Below, piece after piece: positions 19,071 through 26,733 of a stretch of DNA of 59,158 bases. This DNA comes from an uncultured Muribaculaceae bacterium (GTDB lineage: Bacteria > Bacteroidota > Bacteroidia > Bacteroidales > Muribaculaceae). The translations under genes and the position numbers were made by a program. Positions within the stretch are counted from its first letter, which is position 1. Every line of letters begins with the position of its first letter. The stretch is taken from positions 1 to 59,158 of the forward strand of contig CANDNO010000009.1 in assembly GCA_947386115.1 (NCBI GenBank), written 5' to 3'. The notes under the pieces are model-generated. The model was not told the origin of the DNA. It was given only the letters and a program-made list of their open reading frames with translations, and did not search any database.

Positions 19071-20672
19071 TTATTTCTTGAAGAATCCGAGAGTAGAAAC
19101 AACAGGACGGTTGTTGGGCGTAATGTCGTTGACATGTTTGTCGCCGACCATCATGCCGGTAGAACCTCCGCCGTCAAAGTTAACAGCGCCTACACAGCCG
19201 AGTCCTTTAAGAATCTGAGCAAGCTCGACAAGAGTAGCACCGTCTGATGAAGCGATACGGCCGTCGCAAATGAACAGGATCACTTTGCCATCCTCGGTGT
19301 AGCCGGCAGCAGTGCGGTCGGGGGTTACATCGGGACCGAAGATATCATAAGGCATCACCTCATAGTTGGTGAGATAGTAGTCGGCACCCTTGGCTGTTGT
19401 TGTAAAGTTGAAAGGTATCTTGCCGTCGATAAGAAGCAGGGGGCCTGCGCTCAGAGCATATTTGGGATTCCAGCTTACAGGAGCCTCGGGGAGTTTAGTC
19501 GAGGGCTTGCCATACTTGTTCTCGCCCTTAACTGTTGCAAGAGGAGTGTCGTAATACATGTTCTTGCCCGAGTCGTCGGTGCCGGCCCAATAAGCGGCAG
19601 GCTTGCCGTTAGCGTCTACACCAAAACATCCACGGGTGATGGCATACATTATGTTATACTCTTCGTCGGCCGTTTTGAGCGAACCGCGCACGTCGTTGAT
19701 AGCACCATCAGCTTTACCGTCTACAACAGCAAGACCGGTATTCTTACCATTATAAAAATAACCACCATTTACCATTACATAGCAGTCTCCGTTAAATGCA
19801 GCAGCCTGTTCGTCAATTGTCTTGGCACCGGACGGTACACTTACACGCAGCTCGACATCACCTTTCGACAGGTCGGCAATCGCATACCACGCGTGGAAAG
19901 CAGAACCATTGAGCTTGGATGTGGTCTCATAAACTTCGATTGAAGCAGGTAAACCGGTATCGGTCAACTTGTTCCACTGGAGTGTAATTGCAGGATACTC
20001 TTCGGTCATCGAAGCTGTAGAAGCAGCGCTGTAATATACCTCACCGGCAACTTTCATATAGGCTCTAACCTGATAGTCAACACCATATTCGAGTTCAGAG
20101 TTGGGAATCACCTGGAACACACCGCCGTTGTTATCGATAGCGGGACCGGCAAGATAATTATCGGATAAGGTAGGAACACCGGCCGAACTCCAGCAAAGTC
20201 CCCATTCATCGACCGAACTAATCTCGACATTAGAGATATTGTATGTACCCCAGATGCAATTTTCGTCAGAGTTAAGCTTGCTGAAATTTACTTTTGGGAG
20301 ATCGGCCAAAACCTGCATATTATAAAGCACCGAGATGACACGGGTCTGCTCCTTGGCACTGAATGCCTTTACACCTACAAAGTATTGATTGCCTTCCTGC
20401 AGCACGCCTGTGAGGGTGCAAGAAGTTTCATTTGCAGCAACCTGGGCCACTTCCTGGCCGGTCTGTGTATCGGCTTTACGCACGAACACCGCATAACCTG
20501 TCTCTGATGATGAGTTATCTTTCCATGTAACCAGCACTTGATCCTCGCCTGTACGCTCAACTGCTACGTCGGAAGGTGGCAACAGCGTTGGTACCGAACC
20601 TGCATCTACATTGTCGGAGCAGGAGGAGAGGATTGCGAAACCTGCTGCTAATGTGATAATTAATTTGTTCAT
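19071..20672 (-). CDS. Phosphodiester glycosidase (NAGPA-type) lipoprotein with FN3 domain
   Basis: 533 residues. Lipobox LSSC at 15-18, then a fibronectin-III-like module (about 35-115: PPSDVAVERTGEDQVLVTW). The C-terminal half (about 240-533) has the phosphodiester glycosidase/NAGPA signature: YVMVNGGYFYNG, LSAGPLLLIDGK, DRTAAGYTEDGKVILFICDGR and AVNFDGGGSTGMMV. The family removes alpha-linked N-acetylglucosamine from phosphodiesters and acts on related exopolysaccharide linkages. The protein is predicted on the cell surface. It has its own promoter (20753-20781) with an ~80-nt leader and lies downstream of the glycosidase genes. Confidence 0.87.
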   Translation of the reverse strand: MNKLIITLAAGFAILSSCSDNVDAGSVPTLLPPSDVAVERTGEDQVLVTWKDNSSSETGYAVFVRKADTQTGQEVAQVAANETSCTLTGVLQEGNQYFVGVKAFSAKEQTRVISVLYNMQVLADLPKVNFSKLNSDENCIWGTYNISNVEISSVDEWGLCWSSAGVPTLSDNYLAGPAIDNNGGVFQVIPNSELEYGVDYQVRAYMKVAGEVYYSAASTASMTEEYPAITLQWNKLTDTGLPASIEVYETTSKLNGSAFHAWYAIADLSKGDVELRVSVPSGAKTIDEQAAAFNGDCYVMVNGGYFYNGKNTGLAVVDGKADGAINDVRGSLKTADEEYNIMYAITRGCFGVDANGKPAAYWAGTDDSGKNMYYDTPLATVKGENKYGKPSTKLPEAPVSWNPKYALSAGPLLLIDGKIPFNFTTTAKGADYYLTNYEVMPYDIFGPDVTPDRTAAGYTEDGKVILFICDGRIASSDGATLVELAQILKGLGCVGAVNFDGGGSTGMMVGDKHVNDITPNNRPVVSTLGFFKK

Positions 20673-20752
20673 GTTAACTTATTTTAAGGATTTTGTTTAT
20701 TTATTTCTTGTTTTTGGTCTCTACACGTCCATGGTATGTTAAAAAATCTTGA

Positions 20753-20781
20753 CAAATATATTGAAATTTTTTGATAATCAA
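20753..20781 (-). promoter_or_regulatory. Promoter upstream of the NAGPA-type gene
   Basis: The minus strand reads TTG (20779-20781), 18 nt, TATATTTG (20753-20760). It lies in the 195-bp AT-rich gap between the DUF6259 and NAGPA-type genes, giving an ~80-nt leader. Confidence 0.55.
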
Positions 20782-20867
20782 TAGCAAATGTTACTTTTTA
20801 ACAATTTTCAATATATCTGCCCTAATTCTTAAAACATACTCTCGCGCAGAATGAGAGGGACGGATTA

Positions 20868-22898
20868 TTATTTTGAAGCCTTGGCGGCGTTGTGGGCCTT
20901 AACTTTCAGCGACTTGCCATTGGGGAGCGTAACGGTACGGTCACGGTCACTCATGTTGGCAAGAATATAGTAAGGCTTACCCTTGACATCGGTCCACTCG
21001 GCACCCATCACAACGGGTGTGGGCTGATAGTTAGGCACATCAAATGTTTCGTTCTCACCCTCAGGAATAAACTCAGCCATGAAACGTCCGCCAAAGAATA
21101 TGTCATGGTTGTCTTTGCGGAACTTGACAAGGTTCTTGAGCATCAGGGCCTCGGTCTTGTTGGCATCGTTCATGAGCAGTTTGGGTTCGACCCAACCGAG
21201 CTGCGAGCCCCAAAGCAGAGATTTCATCGTGAGATAACGCAGCGAGCCGTCGTTGATTTTCCACGGAATATAAGTGAAACCGCTATAAACGCAACGGTCG
21301 CTGTAGATGAGCGGGAACAGGGGTACCATGCGCATATAGTTGACATGGGGTGAATTGACAATGAGCATCATGTCAAGCAGGTCGATGTATGGCTCGGCGT
21401 TCTCCTCGGTGGTCATGGCCTGGTCGGGGGTGTAAAATGTCTCACGCATATCGGTGAGGACATCACGGTAGGCATCGGGCCACCATGAACCGCCACCTTT
21501 ACCGTGACCGTGGTTATCGGCATAACAGGGCTCGGCGGCAGCACAACCTATCTGGTCCATGTACACGCCATCGGTGCCGAGGCTGTCGAGAATATACTTG
21601 TTGAGATAACGCAACTTGTTCTGCCATATCTCGCTGGCGGGACATGTAACGGTGTTGAGCACCTTAGAACTATACACCTCGGTGTAGAGCGTGCCGTCGG
21701 GTTTGCGGCAGGAAGCCTCCTTTGCGTTCTCGGCTTTATAGCTGGGGGTCGCAGGGTCCCACAGGCGGCCGTTGATGTAGGGTGTGACATGAGCTCCGAG
21801 CGACTGAGCCTCGGCAATCATCTCCTTGAAACCGGGCTTGGCAGGGAAATACTCGGGATAGTGAGTATCAAAGGGATAATTGTGCCAGTAGTACCAGTGG
21901 AGGCCCACACCCTTGCCGTAGTATTTCAACGCCTTGCGCAGCGCTTCCATCGTGGGCGCGTCGACATCGCCGGGACGCAACCACATGTCGGCATTCTCGA
22001 CCCAGGGAGCGATATTGCGGTCGCGCACATTCTTTTGAGCCCACTTTGTATCGAGGGCCCAGGGACGATACCACTTGAGGGCAGTAGCCTGCCAGGAGTC
22101 GGGGTTGCAGCCCATATCGGTGCCATAAGGGAGCGAGAACTTGCCACCCTTGCTCCAGTCATAGTTGGCTACGACCTCCTGAAGGAATGTAACGTTGTCA
22201 CCTTCCATCTTCATTCGCATCACCTTGTTGCCACCCTCGCCATCGCGGGGAGCAAAGAATACGGTGCAGTTCTGTCCGGCGGGGTCATGCATCATCATGA
22301 GTTGCATAGAACCTGTTACCGACGGGTAGCGCGTCTGCAACTGACCCTCACGGCTCAGATTGTATTCACAGCCATAGGCGATAGGCATAACAGCCTTGCC
22401 GTTGGGTATCTGTTTGAAAGTCACGCGGGGGAATTCGAGGTCGGTGATGACCCAGTCCTCGGGCAGGGCGGCGTCGATATAGAACGAGGGCATCTCGGCA
22501 TCATCGGGGAGCGCGACAGTAACCGTCACCGGCCACTGAGGAGCGTCCTCAAGCACCATATCCCAGGTTGCCTTGACAGCGGGGGCACCGTTATACTCGG
22601 TAAACTCGGTTCCGCGATAGACACCCCAGCGGGGCATGAGCAAGGGATTCTCGCCATTGGGGCCGCGATAGGTCAGCTGCCAGGGATGGGTGGCCGAGCC
22701 GGCAGCAGGAAGGAGGTTCTTCCCTGCCATGTTGAACTCTTTGAGTAGAAAATCTTTGTTGCCCGAGAAAACCAGAGAGGCATTCTCATTGGCCAACACG
22801 AGGTCACCGGCCGCGTTGCGCTCGGTCGTGGTTTTGGCCTGTGTTGCGAGAGAGAGTCCCGCAATCATAGCAATTGCCAAGATAGCTTTTTTTGTCAT
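20868..22898 (-). CDS. DUF6259-type glycoside-hydrolase-like protein
   Basis: 676 residues with a signal peptide (about 1-21, ending ATQA). An N-terminal beta-sandwich (to about 260) precedes a TIM-barrel region. That region contains GVGLHWYYWHNYPFDTHYPEYFP, GAHVTPYINGRLWDP, a strand-end GTDGVYMDQIGC whose Asp is a candidate nucleophile, and MTTEENAEPYIDLLD with a candidate acid/base. The pattern fits the DUF6259 family, which is related to retaining alpha-glycosidases (GH36/GH101-like folds). The substrate is unproven. The C-terminus ends with a beta domain. It follows the next glycosidase-like gene by 15 nt and belongs to the same operon. Confidence 0.8.
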   Translation of the reverse strand: MTKKAILAIAMIAGLSLATQAKTTTERNAAGDLVLANENASLVFSGNKDFLLKEFNMAGKNLLPAAGSATHPWQLTYRGPNGENPLLMPRWGVYRGTEFTEYNGAPAVKATWDMVLEDAPQWPVTVTVALPDDAEMPSFYIDAALPEDWVITDLEFPRVTFKQIPNGKAVMPIAYGCEYNLSREGQLQTRYPSVTGSMQLMMMHDPAGQNCTVFFAPRDGEGGNKVMRMKMEGDNVTFLQEVVANYDWSKGGKFSLPYGTDMGCNPDSWQATALKWYRPWALDTKWAQKNVRDRNIAPWVENADMWLRPGDVDAPTMEALRKALKYYGKGVGLHWYYWHNYPFDTHYPEYFPAKPGFKEMIAEAQSLGAHVTPYINGRLWDPATPSYKAENAKEASCRKPDGTLYTEVYSSKVLNTVTCPASEIWQNKLRYLNKYILDSLGTDGVYMDQIGCAAAEPCYADNHGHGKGGGSWWPDAYRDVLTDMRETFYTPDQAMTTEENAEPYIDLLDMMLIVNSPHVNYMRMVPLFPLIYSDRCVYSGFTYIPWKINDGSLRYLTMKSLLWGSQLGWVEPKLLMNDANKTEALMLKNLVKFRKDNHDIFFGGRFMAEFIPEGENETFDVPNYQPTPVVMGAEWTDVKGKPYYILANMSDRDRTVTLPNGKSLKVKAHNAAKASK

Positions 22899-22913
22899 TG
22901 TGATATTGTGGGT

Positions 22914-25118
22914 TTATAGGTTTTTAAGAAACATATTTCGCGCGTCATCGACCGGCAAGGCGATATGGAGCACTCTGCGCTCCCCGGCGGGAATTGTGAT
23001 ATTTCCCTCCTTGTCGCGGCGCACTTTAAGACGCTTGCCGTCAAATGCATACAGTTTCACATCAACGCCTGCGGCTGGAAGAGTCACCGTCGACTCGCCG
23101 TTTCCGTTCCAGTAAATAATGCCGGTATTGTTGTCATCAATACAGTAGCTGAAAGCGCGCACGGGCATAGTGGCATTGAGCGAATCGGGCGTAAGCTGCG
23201 TCACTTCACGCACCTCAAACCGGCCATCACGGCGGGGCATGATAGTCCACTCGCGCTCGGGATCACGCATCGCGAGTTTAAGCTCGGGGTCGATGCTCTT
23301 GTCGAGCTTGGCTGTTTCCCACAGGTTGATCGACAGCAGGTTGTCATCGGTGCGGGGATGGCGGTCAAGCTCGGGCATGTTAGCCACAAGCGATATGGGC
23401 GAATCCCATGCCAGGGCCTTGGAACAGATGTAGTCGTACATATCGGGCTGCATGCCTATGGTTTTCTCGCTCGGAGCAAGGTAGTTGACCCAGCCGAAAT
23501 TGACCGATGTAAAATCGCATGCCACCTGCTCGGCACACCTGAGGGTGTAGCGCTTCATTGCCGGACGTATCCGTTCGGGCGGGAAAATATCAAAAGCGTT
23601 GCCACGAGAGAGAATGTGCCAGCCGTAGTGTGACTTCTGTGCTCCCTCGGCCCACATGGGCACCGGCTTCATGGCGTTATATACCTCAAGCTGAGACCTT
23701 GACACGTTATACCAGTAGGGCATGGGGATATCCTCGGCACCGTCAAAGTAGACAAAACGGAAGCCGCAGTCGGCATATATCTCGCCGAGACGCTCGGCAA
23801 TCTCGCGCTGGATACCGCTGTTCTGGTCTACGCGGATGAACAGAGGCCAGTCATCGACATCAAGATGACGCGCTTCGCTGCCGGCAGCATGGGCCGATGC
23901 CTTGGAATTGTAATATCCTCGCTTACACCCGGTAAAGGTATAAGGCTGAGTTTTCGTAACATCGGTAAACATGATGAGTTCATCGTCGAGCTGCAGCAGT
24001 CGGCGACCATCCTCCATGCGAACACCCTCGGGTCGCTCCTCGACAGTTATCGTCGTGGCAGCCGAGTCAATAGGCTCCGAAAGGCTGAAACGCGCCACGA
24101 CGTTTCCGCGCCTGTCGGGCACGCCGTCGTTGATATACGGGTCGGTAACAGCAATTTTAGAATAGTGAATGTGGATGCCGGGAATCATGCCGGCCTCGGT
24201 AATCTTGCGGGTGATTTCCTGCAGGTCGGCCATACCCCGCGGATACTCGGGGCGCCACTCGTAGTGTCCGCACGCCTTGGCAAAATCGACATAATAGATA
24301 ACCATTGTCTTAAGTCCCGCCTGTTTCGCCAACTCGATATTACGGTCGATGTTGTCGACCGTCACATCGCGCAGCTCATAGTAGCTCATAGGATACTCGG
24401 GCAGGCGACGACTCTCCACACCACGCGGCATGTCATAGTCGCGTTCGAGAGCATCCATGCGGTCGAGCACGCTGTCGGGACGGGTCACGATAAGCGCCGT
24501 TCCCGAGTCGAATAACTGAACCGAAGTATGCGTCTGAGCCAGCAACGTCGTGTTGTCACGCTCTACACGGGAGTCAATAAACGTCGTGGGGTGAGTTCCC
24601 ACGAGCGCAACGGCCACCGAGTCATCCCACATGACATTGAGCCACTCGCCGAAGCGTTCACGCTTCTTGAGCGGGAGCTGCATTATGGTGAGCTCGTCGA
24701 GCTCGGTCTTGCGCTTCACGCCGTAATCCTCGATGCGATAGTCGCGGTCGACGGGAGTGAACGCTATATAGGAGGGAGTGATATCGACTTTGAGCTTGAC
24801 GATATCGTAGGTATCGGTAAACTCGGCCATGAGCGTGTCGCCGCTCATGTAGCATTTATTGGAAGGGAACGAGCGCGGTTTGGCCGGAAACATGAGGAAA
24901 TTCTCATTGTCGTAGGGGCGGTACTGGGTGATGACACACACAGGGGCATCGACGCCGGGCTGCACACACTCCTCGCCTCCGGGCTTGTACACGAGGCTCT
25001 TCACCAGGCCGTCGTCGCCTATGGTGAGAGCCATCTCGTCGTTCTGTAACACGATGTTATCGGCCACGGCCGCAAGAGCGGTAGCCGACAACACTGCTGC
25101 AAGTAATAGTCTCTTCAT
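22914..25118 (-). CDS. Exported glycosidase-like TIM-barrel protein, family not recognised
   Basis: 734 residues with a signal peptide (MKRLLLAAVLSATALAAVAD). An N-terminal beta-rich domain is followed by a barrel-like region: MVIYYVDFAKACGHYEW, GIHIHYSKIAVTDPY, DWPLFIRVDQNSG, YADCGFRFVYFDGAEDIP (candidate catalytic Asp), AFDIFPPERIRP and FTSVNFGWVNYLAPS. A C-terminal beta domain carries WNGNGESTVTLPA. I do not recognise a named CAZy family. Layout and context argue for a periplasmic exo-acting glycosidase. I start at 25118, 4 nt after the GH20 stop, because the longer frame would run deep into that gene. It sits inside the GH operon. Confidence 0.7.
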   Translation of the reverse strand: MKRLLLAAVLSATALAAVADNIVLQNDEMALTIGDDGLVKSLVYKPGGEECVQPGVDAPVCVITQYRPYDNENFLMFPAKPRSFPSNKCYMSGDTLMAEFTDTYDIVKLKVDITPSYIAFTPVDRDYRIEDYGVKRKTELDELTIMQLPLKKRERFGEWLNVMWDDSVAVALVGTHPTTFIDSRVERDNTTLLAQTHTSVQLFDSGTALIVTRPDSVLDRMDALERDYDMPRGVESRRLPEYPMSYYELRDVTVDNIDRNIELAKQAGLKTMVIYYVDFAKACGHYEWRPEYPRGMADLQEITRKITEAGMIPGIHIHYSKIAVTDPYINDGVPDRRGNVVARFSLSEPIDSAATTITVEERPEGVRMEDGRRLLQLDDELIMFTDVTKTQPYTFTGCKRGYYNSKASAHAAGSEARHLDVDDWPLFIRVDQNSGIQREIAERLGEIYADCGFRFVYFDGAEDIPMPYWYNVSRSQLEVYNAMKPVPMWAEGAQKSHYGWHILSRGNAFDIFPPERIRPAMKRYTLRCAEQVACDFTSVNFGWVNYLAPSEKTIGMQPDMYDYICSKALAWDSPISLVANMPELDRHPRTDDNLLSINLWETAKLDKSIDPELKLAMRDPEREWTIMPRRDGRFEVREVTQLTPDSLNATMPVRAFSYCIDDNNTGIIYWNGNGESTVTLPAAGVDVKLYAFDGKRLKVRRDKEGNITIPAGERRVLHIALPVDDARNMFLKNL

Positions 25119-25122
25119 ATTC

Positions 25123-26721
25123 TTAATCGCGATAATCGGTCTCGCTGTCGCGTGTCTTTTTCTTGATCTCGGGACCGGCAGGCTCGGGATGATGGCCGGG
25201 ATTACGATGATCGAAGTAATAGATGCCGAGCTTGTCAAACAGCCGGTATGCATCGTCAAGACGAGCCTCGAAACTCTTATAATCCTTGTTGGGGAGCTGC
25301 GTCCAGCCCGACTCGGCCAGCGCACAGAGTCGAGGCCAGGTCATGAACTCCACGCGGTCGCTGTTGTGCATGAGCTCGCTCCAGGCGTTGGCCTGCATTC
25401 CCGAGATATGCTTCTGCATCTCGGGGGTAACACCTATCGACTCAAACCAAGGGTCGGGGAAAGCATACACATCCTCGAGCGGACAGAAACCGTCCCAGAT
25501 GCGACCCACCGTGTGGCTGTCGTGCTGCACGAAGTCGAAGTAGAGCGGTTTGCGCGGACACATCACTGTGGTATATCCCGCACCGAGCGAGCGTGTAAGA
25601 TACTCGGGCTTGTCGTGGCGCCACCACATTATGTTGGTCGACTTGTCGACGTCGAGGTCGAGCAGCTCGTCCCAGCCGATGAGCGTTTTACCCAGGTGGG
25701 CTACCTCGGCGATCATGCGGTTCATGAAGTAACGTTCACACTGCTTCACATTATCAAATCCCTCGCGCTCCATCAGAGCCTTGACATGGGGGTCGACTTT
25801 CCATGCATTTATACCGTAGGCCACCTCATCGCCACCTATGTGGATAAACGGGCCGGGGAAAAGCTGAGCCACCTCGCCGAGAATGTCGCTCAAATAGGTA
25901 TAAGTCTCCTCCTTGCCGGGGTTGAATGTAAAATCGGGGAATATCCCTTCGCCACCGCCGTTATACTCGGGATAGGCGCGGTTGGCCGCCGTGGCGTGGC
26001 CGGGCATGTCTATCTCGGGAATAATCATGACATGGCGGCGCGAGGCGTAGTCGACGATGTCGCGAATCTCATCCTGGGTGTAATAGGCGCAGGGCGAATC
26101 GGGATCGCTGTGAGAGCCCACTCCACCTACTGTCGCCAGTCGGGGGTATTTCTTTATCTCGATGCGCCACCCCTGGCCGTCGGTCAGGTGCCAGTGGAAA
26201 CGGTTGAGTTTGTAGTAGGCCATGAGGTCGATGAACTGCTTGACGCTCTCGACGCCGGTGAAATGGCGGGCGTCGTCGCGCATGAATCCGCGCCAGGCGT
26301 AGCGGGGAGAGTCGGCAATCCTGACGCAGGGCAGATTCTTGCTGTTGTCGACCAGCTGCAGCAGAGTCTGCACGCCATAAAACGCGCCGGCAGGGTCGGA
26401 GGCCCCTATAACCACAGCATCCTTGGTGATGCTGAGAGTATATCCCTCGGGCGATTCAACGCTGCTGTCAAGCTGCAGCACGATATGACCGTCGGGCTTC
26501 AAGGCCGATTTCTTGCCGGCGGCAACGAGCTTGTCGCGCAAAAACTCACCCTCCCCCTCAAAGACAGGGTCGGTGACCTGTATATCAAAACCGTTTTTGG
26601 CGTTGTAGTGTCCCTTGACTGTTTCCACGCTCTGCGGATAAGGTATAATGGGCAGTGGCTTGGCTGCATACAATCCGAGTGCCGTTATAATCGCTACTAA
26701 TGCTGTGATAATGCGGTTCAT
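25123..26721 (-). CDS. Beta-N-acetylhexosaminidase, GH20
   Basis: 532 residues with a signal peptide (about 1-19). An N-terminal GH20b domain (KPLPIIPYPQSVE, GASDPAGAFYGVQTLLQL) leads into the catalytic barrel: RGFMRDDARHF, KLNRFHWHLTDGQGWRIEI, PEIDMPGHA, and HIGGDE with the catalytic pair Asp298-Glu299, then IGWDEL and VMCP. GH20 enzymes release terminal GlcNAc or GalNAc by substrate-assisted catalysis. The signal peptide implies periplasmic action. It is in one operon with GH2 upstream (12-nt gap) and the unrecognised glycosidase-like gene downstream (4-nt gap). Confidence 0.95.
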   Translation of the reverse strand: MNRIITALVAIITALGLYAAKPLPIIPYPQSVETVKGHYNAKNGFDIQVTDPVFEGEGEFLRDKLVAAGKKSALKPDGHIVLQLDSSVESPEGYTLSITKDAVVIGASDPAGAFYGVQTLLQLVDNSKNLPCVRIADSPRYAWRGFMRDDARHFTGVESVKQFIDLMAYYKLNRFHWHLTDGQGWRIEIKKYPRLATVGGVGSHSDPDSPCAYYTQDEIRDIVDYASRRHVMIIPEIDMPGHATAANRAYPEYNGGGEGIFPDFTFNPGKEETYTYLSDILGEVAQLFPGPFIHIGGDEVAYGINAWKVDPHVKALMEREGFDNVKQCERYFMNRMIAEVAHLGKTLIGWDELLDLDVDKSTNIMWWRHDKPEYLTRSLGAGYTTVMCPRKPLYFDFVQHDSHTVGRIWDGFCPLEDVYAFPDPWFESIGVTPEMQKHISGMQANAWSELMHNSDRVEFMTWPRLCALAESGWTQLPNKDYKSFEARLDDAYRLFDKLGIYYFDHRNPGHHPEPAGPEIKKKTRDSETDYRD

Positions 26722-26733
26722 ATTCTTAACTAT

